A stretch of 64,000 bases of DNA from Chaetomium olivaceum (taxonomy: Eukaryota; Ascomycota; Sordariomycetes; Sordariales; Chaetomiaceae), in the NCBI GenBank assembly GCA_039881045.1, contig JAYWVB010000036.1, forward strand, positions 248,001 to 312,000, in the 5' to 3' direction. The translations under genes were made by a program, and so were the position numbers. The notes below the pieces were generated by a model. That model was not told the DNA's origin and did no database searches. It worked only from the letters and a program-made list of their open reading frames with translations. Position 1 is the stretch's first letter. The number at the start of each line of letters is the position of its first letter. Below, piece after piece: positions 10,776-23,507 of this stretch.

Positions 10776-12897
10776 ATGTTTCGCCGTCGCTGGTCGGGCC
10801 TCCCGGCAGACCCGATCTTCGCATCGGATCTCAAGGAGCTTGGGTACGTCTTCCCCGCGTTCGCCGCTACCATCCGAGTGATCGCTCCCATTCCGTGCTA
10901 ACACATGTACCCCCAAGCTACTTCATCAACGACATCGACGAGATCCGCTCCATCGAAGACCCCAACTACTACTTCAAGTACTTCCTCACCAAGAACGAGC
11001 GTTGGAACGAGCGCCAGCGTTTCGCCTTCAACGGTCAGTCAGCTAGCCACTCCCGGGGACCCTTCGCCCACAATCCAATCCAACCCACTCACCCCATCCT
11101 CAACCAAAACCAAACCCCAAAAGCTAAACCCCCTCCCAGAAGCCGTCCGCAAAGAGATCCACACGCGCCTAGACGCCCTCAACTTCACCACCATCCCCCT
11201 CCCACTCAACACCCCGCCCACGCAACCCCACGTCCCCATCCGCACGACCCCCAACCTGACCAGCGCATCGCGCGCCATCGTGCTCTTCCACGAGTCCTGC
11301 CAGTCGCTCGGGGTGCTCGCGCACCGCGTGATCGGGGGCCCCCGCGGGGTGACGCGCGGGTCGGTGGTGGAGCTGGCCGAGGCGGTCGGCAAGCTGCAGT
11401 GCGGTGATGGTGATGGTGATGGTTCGCCGCCCGGCTTCGTGCTCGCCAACGCGGGCGAGCTGTGGTGGTGGCCGGAGGGCGGCCGCGGTCTGACGCCGGT
11501 TGAGCGGCATAGAGTGCCGATGGCGAGTGCCGTGCACGTGGGCCGGTATCATGATCCGAAGGTCAATGAGGTGCCGGGGCATAGGACGGTTGCGGAGCAT
11601 GTGCGCGGGGTGTTTGAGGCGCTGGTGGATGGGGGATTGGTGAATGGTGGCGCGAAGCTCGATGTCATTGCCGTGGGCGATACCGCGGACGAGGTGGAGA
11701 AGTATCTGGACGATGATGAGGTGTGGGCGAAAATTGGGGCACGGCTGGGTGCCTTGTGATCTTGGGCGGCTGCTACAGCTCCAAGAACTTCAAGTGCGAG
11801 GGCTTCAAGCAGTTCATGAAGGAGGTAAGTCAGTTGCTTCTCTAGTTGTTGTGCGACGATACTAACCAGGTTAGCGCGCCCGCGCGTACATGATCCACCA
11901 CACGCCCCTCGACACCCCCATCGCCGGCCCCAGCGGCAATTCCGGCGCGGCCGGCTTCACCTCGTTCGGCTGCCCTGTCTTCAGCGCCGGTGACGCCCAA
12001 GTCACCGAGACAATGCCCATTGAAGCCCAAGCGACAGTGCTCAAGTGGATACAGCAGGTCGCTCTGCAGGGAGAGGCATACAAGAACGAAATCGTAGAGA
12101 TCTTCGGCGAGGATGATAGCGGCATCGCGGCCGAGGCTGATTCGTGGGGTACGCCGCCGGCGGAGGGCAATGACGACGGCGAGCTCGACACCCAGGCAAA
12201 GGATACCAAGGTCGCAAATAGCAAGACGAAGGGTAGTGGTGGCGAAGCACAAGTCATCGAGGTGAACGACAAGACCAGCGAGAACACCCGGGCGAAGGAT
12301 AATGCAAAAGCGAAGGGTACCGGCACCAACACCGCGGCGGATGACAAAACCAAGGGCCATGGCGATGAGGCGCAGACCATCGAGCCGGACGACAAGGCCA
12401 TCGAGGGGAGCATGAAGGCCATCGAGAGGAGCATAACGGCCATCGAGGGGAGCATGAAGACCCTCGCGAAAAACATCAACCTCGCGGATAAAACCACAAA
12501 GACCATTGAGGTGGACATGGAAGGAAACACGAATCCCACGGAGGAGATCAAGGCCATGAAGGGATACATGAAGGCCACGGAGGAGAACGTCAAGGTCATT
12601 GAAGAGGGCGTCAAGGCCATTGAAGAGGACATCAAGGCCATAGCAGCCACCCAGGCAAAAAAGGAGGCTGCACAGGCGAACAGCGCCAGCACTAAGGCCA
12701 CCAGCACTCAGGCCGCCGGTTCCAACACCAAGACCGACAACAAGGTGGAGTCTGCGAAGGGCAATGACGTGGCTGAGACCGGCGGAGTCAAGACCCATAG
12801 CGAGAACACTCCATTTCTCCCGACCGACGAGGGTCCCAACGCCGAGGATATGAAGGAGCTGGTGACGGAGATGAAGGATCTCACGGCCCCCCACTAA
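10776..12897 (+). CDS. Arb2-domain protein with long repetitive C-terminal tail
   Basis: Resembles the ascomycete Arb2-domain family, named for the S. pombe argonaute-binding protein Arb2; its role here is unknown. Exons are 10776-10843, 10918-11033, 11140 to about 11824, and 11875-12897. Conserved pieces are MFRRRWSGLPADPIF, the block after YFINDIDEIRSIEDPNYYFK, GVLAHRVIGGP, LANAGELWWWPEG, and RAYMIHHTPLDTPIAG with GFTSFGCPVFSAGD. Homology continues past a TGA at 11757-11759 in another frame (LVILGGCYSSKNFK), so one base appears to be missing at about 11752 (GCCTT). The last intron (11825-11874) has a CTAAC branch site. After the domain come about 240 residues rich in Lys, Glu, Ala and Thr. 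These include repeated AIEGSMK-like units at about 12397-12650, probably coiled coil. The tail is unusual; the domain call is fairly firm. Confidence 0.8.
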
Positions 12898-13268
12898 GGG
12901 GGCAAGGGAGCATTTTTTTTTTTTTTTTGGCGTTTTCACGCGGCCACGTTCAGTTGACAGGGCTTGATTTAGAGTTTTAGCACTCTAGTGTTTGGCGCGA
13001 GGCATTAGGGATTCCACATACCACATAGCTAGTACAGCCTCCTCAATTTGAGCCAGTTGCCTGCATATGATCTGCCCTGTGAGATGCTGTTAATATGAGC
13101 CCGCCGTCCTGCCTATCCCACTTCCCCGGACAAACGAGCGTGTTGTACAAATACGACACGTAACAGAATAAACACAACCACCCATATCCATACATCCGTC
13201 CAATTTATACAAGCTCCCAGCCAGTTCACTCCAGCTACACCATCAACACGCCAACCCACCAACGTAAA
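12898..13268. other. Convergent 3' region with poly-T run
   Basis: The Arb2-domain gene (+) and the mitochondrial membrane-protein gene (-) converge here. A run of about 16 T occurs near 12913-12928. The rest is probably 3' untranslated sequence. Confidence 0.45.
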
Positions 13269-15003
13269 TCAAGCCTGGAGGAACGACAAGATCCCTCTCG
13301 GCGGCGGTTTCAGATCCTCCAGCAACTCCCTCACCCTCCGCTGCCGCTCCTCAATAACCTTCTCCTCCGCCGCCCACCGATCCACCTCCTCCACTTTAGC
13401 CACACCTTCCCCCCACAACCCACCAAACCACCCCCCACCACTCCCAGCAGCAGCAGCATCCTTCTTCTTCCCTCCCTTCCCAGCACCCTCCTCCTTCGCC
13501 AGCTTCCTCACCATCGCCGCCCAATTCCCCAGCCCCGTCGCAAGACACTCCCTGCACGCCGCGCGCGCGGGGCTGTCCTGCTCGACTCTTTGCGGCAGCT
13601 GGTGCAGCTGCTCCTCGGCGACGTCGACGGCCTCGCGCGTCCAGCCCAGCCCTTCCTCGCGCGATGCGGGGGAGGCGGACGAGGTGTACATGATCTCGCC
13701 GATGTGCAGGCTTAGCGCGGCTTCTTGGCAGAGGTCAAGGGCGTCGCGCGTTGGGGGCTGGGTGCCGTCTGGTGGCGGGGGTGGGTAGGGCGGGGCGCGA
13801 GGAAGTGGGTTAGTTTGTAGAGGGTGCTGGGTTGGGGGTTTTTGGGCTGGTTGGTTTGGGGTTTGGGGGGATTGTGGTTGAGCGCCGCGGCGAGGGAGGT
13901 GGGGTGGAGGTGGAGGTGGGTGGCGGGAGGCTGCGGCGGGCTTTGAGGATGGAGACGAGGATGGGGAGGGCGGAGTTGAGGGCACCCTGGCGGGCGCGGA
14001 AGGTGGCGTATGCCGTGAGGGCGTTGAGGAGGTTTTCGGAGGGGGGACCGGCAGCTTCGTTGAGGGTCCAGGTTTTGGGGTCGAGAGGTTCGGCGGGGAG
14101 GCCTTGCCGTTCGGAGGCGGCGAGGTGCACTGCGTCCTCGAAGATGATGCTCGCGGGGCCGCTGACGCCCTTGTAGTCTAGCCAGGAGCCATACGCTAAA
14201 CCGGTTTCGATCTTCTGCCGGTTTGTGAACCCTGGTGTTGATAGGATCTGAAGATAGATATCGTCGGGCGACTCGAATCGTAGCTCGCAGTCCTCCTCCT
14301 TGGGTGCGCCCTTGAAGCCGGCGGGAAGGGGCTTGGGGTAGGGATTTGATGGCCCGATCATCGTCCCTGCGGGGAACACAATGTTCCTCGACTTATCCAG
14401 CACCCAGCCTTCCACGTACTCGGCCGCTTTGGCATACCCCATCATTGCTTCATAATACCCTCTCCTCCACTCCTCAGACTTCTGAGTGACGTCTTTCGTA
14501 CCCGGCGGGCAGTCATGGGGTGCATCCTTCACGTCCTTCCCGTCGATATTGGGATCTTGTAACCGCTTGACGGTTGTCTCAAACCACCAAGCCACTTGGA
14601 GCCAGTCGGTGATCTTGCCAGGGGACGGCTCGAACCTCGCGCAGTTGCCGCCACGGAAGTCCATGCGTGTCCGGTAGCTCCATTCGTGGGGCGTGGGATA
14701 CCTGCGCTCGAGGCGCTCCTGGACAATGGCGAACCAGGCACCAAGAAAGGCGACGCCGGCGATCCATATGTAGCCCGTGTACTTGATGCCCGTCTTGATC
14801 TCGTACTTGAGCTGGGCTTTCCGTTCGGTCGTCAGGTAGCGAACTCGTCCATTACGGGCGCTAGGAACGGAGAGAAAGGGCAGCTGTGGCCGGCCACGGA
14901 GGTCGTTACGGACGGCAGAGCGGGTAGCGGTGCTATGCGCAAATGTGCGCAGTAGCTTCTGGGATCCCGCGAGGCGCAGGAGGAGGAGGCGACGAATCAT
15001 CAT
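13269..15003 (-). CDS. Uncharacterised mitochondrial membrane protein
   Basis: I recognise a conserved fungal protein but know no function. The protein starts MMIRRLLLLRLAGSQKLLRT, Arg/Leu-rich like a mitochondrial presequence. One membrane span, YTGYIWIAGVAFLGAWFAIV, lies near residues 75-94, followed by PTPHEWSYRTRMDFRGG. A soluble helical region follows, possibly TPR-like, with LQILSTPGFTNRQKIETGLA and, later, LDLCQEAALSLHIGEIMYTS. The protein ends ILSFLQA. Three different frames encode consecutive parts around 13790-13845: STLYKLTHFLA sits in a frame used by neither flank. The switches coincide with homopolymers (G run 13834-13838 with T run 13839-13843; G run 13792-13795). Two single-base errors would explain this better than introns would. 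Total length would be about 575 residues. Confidence 0.72.
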
Positions 15004-15887
15004 GGTGTGGTGTCGAGGTCTGCAACTCTGTCGATCCTGGGTTGTGCCAATGGTCCCAATGGACAGTGGGGGTTGGCGCTGAAACCTAGCGCATCTCCAT
15101 TCAACTCCACGAGTATGTAGTTACTGCCTTCTGTGTCAACTGTGATTGTTGGTGCCTGGGGTGGTGTAGGCCGCTTTTGGAGCGGGACGTTTTGGTCGAT
15201 GACGAGAGATTCCAACGACGAACGTCTGAAAAAGCGGAACCAATTCACGATCAAAAGCTCCTTGTATCCACTCATAATCAGTCTTGGCAGCCCCGCAGCC
15301 CCGCATTGAAAGAAGCTTTGGCCATCTGAAACCCCCATGCACCTGCCTGCATCGGTATGCGTGCCCCCACGACGACTATTTATTGGATCTTCCAACTCAA
15401 CGTTGGGACTGTGCCGCGTTCATCGCAACTTTTTCAACTTCGGGGGCTGTTTCGGCCAGGCCACTAACAGACCAAGGTGGATATCGCACTAGAATTTGTT
15501 ATCCACCACTAGGCCCCGAATCGGGCCATCGACCTTGAAACTAAGGGCTGGCCTCTTTCAACCCCTGTGTCACAATGAGCCTGGTCTCTAGGCCCTGGGA
15601 CGTCAGAGGCGTCGAGGAATTTCTGACTTTCTATACTGGAGCGCATTTCAAAATGGAAAGACTTAAGGAACAGGCCTGTTCCGCCCTGAACTTCGTCGAG
15701 GAAAGGGGGTTGGTTCTCACACCATCACTCTCCTTTCGATTATCGTGTACATATCGTCACGTTGTCACTCCTTCAGTTATTCCAACTATAACGGCACGGC
15801 TGGTACCGTGCCAAGTCACTCCTTTAGCTATTCCCCGAGGGCTGGAACAGAGTGAGGTTGATCCTCCTCGCACGCCTGGCCGTCGTC
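15004..15887. promoter_or_regulatory. Intergenic between divergent genes
   Basis: This 0.9-kb region between the minus-strand mitochondrial protein gene and the plus-strand membrane-protein gene must hold both promoters. An open stretch at 15575-15970 has no recognisable protein character but could include a 5' exon of the next gene. Confidence 0.35.
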
Positions 15888-17184
15888 ATGTCGGCCTTCA
15901 TCGATGGCTGGATCCAGAAGCCCTTTCCTACCCTCGTCCTCTCTGCCAGTGGTGTTATTGCGCTTGCTGATCTGCAAACCATTGCACAACGGACAGCTAT
16001 CACGGGCGGGGCTAGCTGGATGGATACTCTCCTGCTGGCCCCGGGAATTCACTACCAACAGGCCGCCGATGAGCTGTTCCGCAAGGGCGGCGCCGCGGCC
16101 ATCGTCGACGTTGTCGATGAGTTCGATGGTTCTGCCGTGATTTTCAAGCTCAACAATGCCGCCACTGCGAACTACATCCAAAACGTCGCCAAGCCCGGCG
16201 AGACGGTAACGCTCGACGTCGGCCGTGCCATCGCTGCCCGGGGCCGGTACAAGCTGCACCGGTCCGAGGCCGGTGACACTGCCACCGCGTGGAGGGACAA
16301 TCAGGTAACCGATTTCGGATGGGCTTCACAAGTGCTGTATCTAGCCGGCCCCGTCCTAACAGTCGCCGCCATCGCCTTCATCGTCATTTTCAAAGACTGT
16401 GAGTTCACCAGCCCCTCTGCCCCCATTGTAGATGCCTAACACACCGAGGGTGGGCGCTCATCTGCATCCTGGCGCTCATGACCTCACGACTGCTCAACAT
16501 CTGGGTGATCAAGCAGCGGGCGTCCGGGGCAGACAAGTCCGAAAACGGGCGGCGGTCCCCGGACAACGCCAAAAGATGGCGCTCCCCATCGCCCGTCGCG
16601 GCGCGCAGCAGCGCCGGCCGCGAGGCGCAGCCCCGCAACAGCTCGGAGCGGCGGCGCCACCGCCTGTCCCTCTCGCTTACCCGCCAGCGCATCTCCCAGT
16701 TCATCGTCCGCCTCAACGACGCCGAGCACCGCACCATGGTCCGCCTGCGCGGCAAGGCGAGTGATATCCGTGATATCACCGCTCGCAGCTGGTACGTCCC
16801 CAACCCCAACCCCACCCTCCTCCTTTAAGAGTCCCCGCAGCTGACCCCGTGTACAGGCTCCGCCGCAAAACACACCTCGAAGGCTACCTCGAAGCCACCG
16901 CCAAGCTGATCGTGTACCTGGTCGCCGCACTGTCGGGTAACATGACCCAGGTCGGCTCCATGACCATGATGGCGCTCTTGCTGTCGTCGGCGGGACTGCT
17001 GGCCCTGAGCAACGCCAAGGCCAAGAAGCTCGTTGTTAATGGTGTGGCGGTGGGCGTGGCGGATGAGGGTGAGGGTGGGAAGGCTGCTCCTGCTGCTGCT
17101 GCTACTAATGGTGGTGGTGGGAATGGTGGAGGTGCTGTTGCCAGTGGTGGTGCTGCTCCTGCTCCTGCGTCGCAGGGTGGGTGA
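15888..17184 (+). CDS. Multi-pass membrane protein, unknown function
   Basis: Not assigned to a named family. Exons 15888-16398, 16449-16791 and 16857-17184 give about 393 residues. Both introns (50 and 65 bp) splice in phase; their donors are GTGAGT and GTACGT. Hydrophobic segments include TLVLSASGVIALADLQTI near the N-terminus, VLYLAGPVLTVAAIAFIVIF, LICILALMTSRLLNIWV after the first intron, and a final pair around LIVYLVAALSG and MTMMALLLSSAGLLAL. Between them is a basic, Ser/Arg-rich cytosolic-type loop. The C-terminus is low-complexity Gly/Ala. The start is uncertain: the frame runs hydrophobically upstream of the 15888 ATG (LILLARLAVV), so an upstream exon or a longer N-terminus is possible. 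Confidence 0.7.
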
Positions 17185-18537
17185 GGCCGTCGTTTGCGGA
17201 TGTGACTAGGAGTGGGGGCCCGGAGGGCGGTCGGGGACGGGCGAGGCAGGGGCACGGGGGCGCTACGGCGGCCGTCATGGATCCGAGGGAGGGACGGGGC
17301 GGTCCCGGGCCGAGTGGCTTGCGTAGAGGGGGGAACCAGGAGGATTTGGCGGAGAGGGGACAGGCTGGCATGGGCAGGTTAGGTTTAAGAAGTGAGAAGT
17401 GGTGGGTTAGAGGTCGGGGTTAGAGACATGAAGGGTTTATAGAGTACTCACTGTAAGTTAGGCGATGTTGTATAGACTTGGCTTAGTAGATTCTCTATCC
17501 TCCTTTAGCAATCACATACCGCGCACTTATACTCGCAACCAACCCGACGGCGACCCGAAGATATGCTTTGTGCCAGTCAAGCGTTTAATGTCCTCCTCCT
17601 TTCAAACCCCTACCCGTACCCAACAATCTAATACAACACCTACGACTTGGAAACATCCAAATTCAGCGATCCTGCATAGACGGTCCAGACATCGGCTGTA
17701 AAGGAAGCCTAGCTGAATTGAAAGTCCCACGACGGGTTCGATTCATTCTTCGTAGACAAACACAGTACTATTGGATCGATAACCACCCTCTGGGTAGGTC
17801 CCGTAGTTATCCAAAAAGAATTCGGACTTGAAAAAAGGAAAGCGAGATATTAAAAGAAAAGAAAAGAAAAATGGAGAAAGAAATACGCGAGAAAAGGGAG
17901 GTGAAATGAATCAAATTGAGAGAAAGAAATAGGAAAAGAAAAGTAAGAAACTAGGAAAGAAAAGAGTAAAAAGAAACCAAGGAGACACTTAAATTCGCAA
18001 CTTACACCTTCAACTCAACTAAGGCGACAGTTAGGGAGAGGACTGAGAATTCGACGAGGTCGTTGTCGATGTTAGTCGTTTCAAGACACTTGGCGGATAA
18101 TGCGTAGGATACTTACTCTACAACGAACCTGTCGCACAAGCGTAGGTACCTTACTAAGATACCTACCATGTGCCGATCGATCCCGACCACATTAGGAGGG
18201 CGTATAAAAGGGAGGGTCAAGTCATAGGACTAAATAAATAAATGAGATCCTATACATTTCAGTTTTGTTGTGTTTTTGAGCGATTTAGCGGCTCCCAGAT
18301 TGAATAGGGTTAACTATATTTTCGATTGAATTCAATTGAATTGGTGAATCTCATTGAGAAAAGGGGAGGTACGCGCGCCACATATGGTGGCGATCATGTG
18401 GTCCGGGTCCGCGCAGACCGAGGGGATACGGTCCCAACTCCCAAGCCCGCTTCACAAGAAAATAAGACAAAAAATGTTTCCGAAAACGAATGCTTCCGTG
18501 CTGTGGTAAAAAGGTAAAGATACACCAATATTCTCGA
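17185..18537. other. Intergenic with long polypurine tract
   Basis: This stretch separates two convergent genes. It contains an A/G-only-dominated tract at about 17825-17965 followed by AT-rich sequence to about 18350, clearly different from the GC-rich coding DNA. No gene is recognised. It may be degraded repeat DNA. Confidence 0.5.
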
Positions 18538-21500
18538 CTATAGTAATGAAAGACCGTCCAAATATCCGGCGACAAGCTGCCTGCACCTCATATCATCGTC
18601 GTCGTCTCTGGAATCAGACTCAAATAGGAGTTCCTGTGCACTTTGCCCCTCCCTGTCAACGTCATGTGGATCAGCGCCAGCTTCTACTAGAAGTCGCAGA
18701 ATGTCTATCTTTTGATGGGCGGTGATTCTTCTTAAGGATACGGTCCAGTAAGAATTGTCCGAGAGTGCGAATTCTTGTCCGGCAGCTGCAAGAAACGTTG
18801 TCCTGCCACGGCCATCCCGCATTTTGATATCAGCGCCACTCCTTATCAGGAAATCCACCCTCAAGACTTCGATAAATATGCGGCGCATGCTAAGACTGTG
18901 CTCCCAGTCTTGGTTGTTGCGTCAGCTTGCGTTCCTTGTGGTTTCCACTCCAGCAGAAGCTTCACCACAGTCACATCACCGGTGACGGCAGCAAGATGCA
19001 ACGCCGTATAACCATCCTGGTCTTCGTGGTCGATGGAACAGCCGTTCGTCAATAAATGTTTTACCATGCCGACGTTGCCAGCATGCTCGACGGCCAGGTG
19101 CAGCGGAGTTTTGCCCCCTCTCCGGATACTTGAACTCGGAGTGACGGGCCACCGCTCTTCCCCTCTGCCTGTCAACTTGTTTTCCAGATAGAGCACGTAA
19201 TCCCGGTGGGCCATTCATTGCCGCAAGGTGTAAGGCGGTTCTGCCCTGTCGATCTTTCGCTAACACCATGTCTGGTTGGGTTTCCGCCAGTAATTCCAAA
19301 CTTTCCGTGCTGCCGTTCTGCGCTGCGTAATGAAGTGTTGTCATTTTGGCCTTGTCCACCAAGGATAGTAGATCTCTGCCACCCTCTACTGACAACAATG
19401 ATCGCAGCAGCGAGCTGCAGTTGCCTGCCGCGGCGTGGTGCAGGATTGTCGCGCCATTAGCGTCTTTGTGGTACACTTGCTCACTGCCCGCCTTATGCTG
19501 AAACAAGTATATGGCGAGGTTGGCGTGGCCACATGCAGCTGCAAAATCGACGGGCCGCATGGACCGGTTATCCTCCATGTCTACGCCATCTGCTCCATGT
19601 TTCGGAAGTAAGACCGACTTGATTGCTTCTTCGTGGCCGTTCGATGCGGCGTAATGCAGTGCCACGCGACCGAGCCGGTCTTTAGCGCCTGCATCGTAGC
19701 CTTGCTGCAGTAAACTTTCATACTGCGTCTGAGTTGCGATGGCGTCGTCACTCAGCGCAAGTTGGTGGAGAACAGTCCTCCCCCCACTATTACGCAACTC
19801 TTGGTTCGTTAGACCCAGTAGCTTTGTGACGACCTCATCGTGACCGAGAAAAGCAGCCCAATGTAAGGCCATATTTCTTAATGAGTCTAATGCATTCACG
19901 TCGGCTCCTGCTCCGACAAGTTCCCATCACGGACTTGGTCGCACCCGCCATCGCGGCGCAGTGTAGCGGCGCTAAGCCCATCCAGTGAACGGAGCCCCAC
20001 ATCTGCACCAGCCTGGATGAGCCTGGTGCTGGCTTGAGGCGAAATGCAAAGGTGACCACCCCAGACAGTCCTGTGTGTTTACCATCGCCCGAATCTTTAA
20101 TAGGCCCGCGACCCATTCATCGCTATGCGGCTCTACATAGTGGAGCGCTGTCCGACCAAAAGCATCCCGTATACCGAGATTTGCTGGGTTTGTGGGACTA
20201 TCGGATTCGGTCCACGTCGATTCATTTTCCATGGCGATGCTGATAGGGTCAGGATAGGAGTATTCGACTGCGGGAAAGGGGGGTTCGCCAAGTTTGATCG
20301 TGTCTGCCACTCGAGTAATCCACGCGGAGCTGTGTTTGCGGGCCACGGAAAGCGAGTGGTGCGCTGCGCCGGCTGTCTTAAGCATACTTTCTAGATCGCT
20401 TTTCAGCGACTCTAACTCTTTCACCTCGTCTTCCGGGTACATTTGGCGTTTTCGCGCCATACACTCCTGGGCGAGCAAGACCAGCACTGAGACGGCCAAA
20501 GGGACGATGAGTATGGATAGGATCGCCATCCGGGAAAGTTCCGAGCAGCCAGATAAATCCATCCACCACTTCCGACCAGCGCCCTGTCATGCCAGGCCCG
20601 ATAAGATGTTGATGTGCCCATTTCACGACACTTTCAGTCTGCGGAAGCCGATGTGTCAGGCTAAGGGGAGGGATGATGCAGACCAAGATGTCGTTGTGGC
20701 TACCCAGGCCGGCGGCGTGAATATCCTGTACCATCCTAGAGAGATGCTGGTTCTGAAGCGTGAAAAGTTGCCAGGAATGCGGCGAAACGTCCAACTGGCT
20801 AAGATCCGAGGCCTGGATATTCGCCCGACCCGGAATGGGGCGTTGGACTCTCTTGTTTACCAGCGCCCACATGAATGCGGTAAATAAATGCTGTGCAAAG
20901 AGACCCCTGGCGGGTTGCTCGCGGACAGTAGCTAGCAATAGCTCGTTGCGTGGGAAGCGCGGGGTGGGTATGGTGCCTGGGAGGTTGGATGTGGTATCGT
21001 ACGGCCGTTGAAGCTCCGCGGTCCTGTAGCGAACCCTCTCAGTCCATCCTGGGCAATCATCGCTGTGACCGCATCCGAAAATCCCGTGATACTCCTCATC
21101 TCGGGGTCCTGTAGCCCTGGCTGCCTCGGTTGATTCGCGAACTGCTCTCACCGTCACAACGTTCGCCATCTCCTCTGGTAGCCACCAGCGTAGGTCACGA
21201 CGGAGTCTAGCTGAGCTGGGGCCAAGAAGCTGCAGAGTACGTCGCGCCATGGCACCGTCCCGGGGCAAGCTTACGTCATCTACGGTTAGGGTCGAATCTG
21301 TTTCCAGTTCATGAAGGAAGTCATCAGAGCTCCAGAGAGAGAGCGCCGCTTCAATTTCCGGCTCAGACGCCTCCCACCTGCCATTTTTCCGTTTGTTAAC
21401 CGTGAAGTAGATCTTTCCGTGACGAAGCGTTTCAACATGCCATACGAACGACTCGTCCTTCGGGCTATTATGGTGATGTCGGGAGGTGCCGAACATCTCA

Positions 21501-23507
21501 CCGTCATCTTTTGTGGCCAGAGAGGAAAACACCGATTGGCTGTCCAGATAATTCATTGTGCTCTCTATCGCCGTTACGACGGCTCGGGCTTCGACAGATA
21601 GCGGTCTCGGCCAAGGAGCGAGGTCACCAAGGCCTTTCCTCAGTCTCATGGCATAGTGCGCAATCGATGCTTTGTGTGTCTCCTGATACGACGCCTCAGA
21701 AGCGTCCACGACCTTGAAAATCCAGGTTTGCTGCCTAGATGTAGCGCTCGTGTCCCGAGACGCGCTACTGGTGCGTGGTGATGCGGGGTGGTTGTTTGTG
21801 GATGGTTTCAGCCAAGAGTTAGCAGACTCTGTATTAGGCGTTTCTGGTGCTGTTGCCATATCCTCTTCGTTTCGTTTCTCCGATGGATCGTGGAAGAGTC
21901 TGAAGGCCAGCCTGGTAGCGAGCCAGTCTAGCTCGACGCCAGAACGCAGCTTTTCCGTTGTAGGTATTCTTGCAAGGTCCCGGCGCACGAATGCTCTGAA
22001 AGCAGTCATGAGCAAAGCTGCAACGAGCTGTGCGATTGTGGCCGACCAGTTCATTGACCTCAGCCCGGCGAACTGAGCAACAAATCCCGTCAGCGCGAGA
22101 AGCACCGCAATAACTGTCTTGATTTCGAGAACGACCTTAGTCGACTCATCGTTCCTGCGAGATGTGGCAATAACCGACTTGGCCTCCTTAGCGAAAATTG
22201 CGAAGGAGTCGAAAGACTGGTCGCCGACTGTTCCCGCCTTCTGGAGATAGACTATACGGGCTTCGAAGCCGTTTGGCCGGTAGAAATCTTCATGCGTACT
22301 ACTCTCCACGACGTGCGAGCAAATGATCAGTCCCAGGATCAAGAAGAGAGTACCGACGGCGGTACATGGATAGGCGTAGTGCGCAACAGGGAGGCCCCCT
22401 TTTTGAAAGTTGATTAGGAGCGTAGGATGGTAAGTGATAAAGCCCGAGTAGACCAGAACTCCAAACTGAAGTATGGTTCCAATGGCAGCAACTGTCCAGA
22501 GCTTGGACGGGCTGGAAAAGCGGTCGATATTTAGGAGAAGATTGGGAGCTGCATTCGTCTTGTTTCGTATAATAATGAACTTGTTGGGTACTGAAGTCCG
22601 TAAACCTTCGCTGCTGAGCGCTCCCTTGGTTTCCTCGAGATCGCCCAACGCTTTCCTAGCGCGGCGCCAGAGGGATCGGATAGGATGAGCTACTCGGCGT
22701 GCTTCCTTCCCAAACGGGGTGTCTTCGGGGGTAGTTGTATGAGCGAAAGTAAACAGGTTTTCCCGTATTAGGGTAGGATTTAGGAATTCTCACCTTGGTT
22801 GACTTCTTGAAGATAATTCTTCCTGACGGCATCCTCTAGACTGATAACCTCAAAGGGATCATTGTCCGGTTGGAAATGATCAGAAGCCTAGCTATCATTA
22901 GATAACCGGATGTGATGAACCGGGTGGTGCCGTGGTGATCAGCTAAGAAGTCGGGGCGCGACCTGTTGATTACCTAGTAGATGACGTACCATGGCAACCC
23001 TCCGCTCCTGGATTTGTCCCGGCCCCTGCACAGAGCGGCAGCAGGCAAATGAACTCAGCGATAGATGCTTTGCCCGCGACGCGTACCACTTTCTGCCCAT
23101 TCCAAAGTTCGCTGACTTCGTCAGACGTTGACGACATCAGCTCTTCCTCGGCGGCCGCACGGTTCTCCCTGGCCCGACCGACAATTGCTCTAAGCCAAAT
23201 CGGGCCGCCGACTCGGATGGCCGACACAATAATGGTCACGATGCCGAGCGGGCCCATGGCCAGGATGATGTTATCCGCCCAACCCATGGCCTGGCTCATG
23301 AACTGCGTTGTGACGCGTTCGCCGAACAACGCTAACAGCCTGGATGTGCGAAATAGGTTAGTAACTGCGTGAGAAGTCTGTCGCTGATACCTACGGTGCA
23401 AGATCCGAGAAAAGATTGTTGGAGAAGTCATCGCCGTCGTCGGCAGCAGCTGCCGGGGCCGCAATGAGCATAGCCACGAGAGCTATCGCCTTCATAAGGC
23501 CCGCCAT
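18538..23507 (-). pseudogene. Large membrane protein with ankyrin repeats, frame-broken
   Basis: This belongs to a long ascomycete family that I recognise only as hypothetical ankyrin membrane proteins. Exon 1 (23395-23507) encodes a signal-like N-terminus, MAGLMKAIALVAMLIAAPAA. Exon 2 (22990-23339) contains WADNIILAMGPLGIVTIIVS and NRAAAEEELMSSTSDEVSEL. Exon 3 (22794-22887) contains VISLEDAVRKNYLQEVNQ. The last exon starts at 22722 and holds several membrane spans, a soluble middle, another span with LIVPLAVSVLVLLAQE, a short coiled coil, and about ten ankyrin repeats. The frame breaks near 20540, 20000, 19920, 19205 and 18880. The exon 2/exon 3 junction is also out of phase. The protein would be about 1,600 residues. 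Signalling by ankyrin contacts from a membrane is inference. Consensus errors may explain the breaks. Confidence 0.75.

Noticed and set aside
11757..11759. Natural end of the Arb2-domain protein
   Set aside because: Conserved family sequence continues immediately in another frame, through a well-formed intron and on into a further exon, so this TGA is more likely a frame artefact than the true stop.
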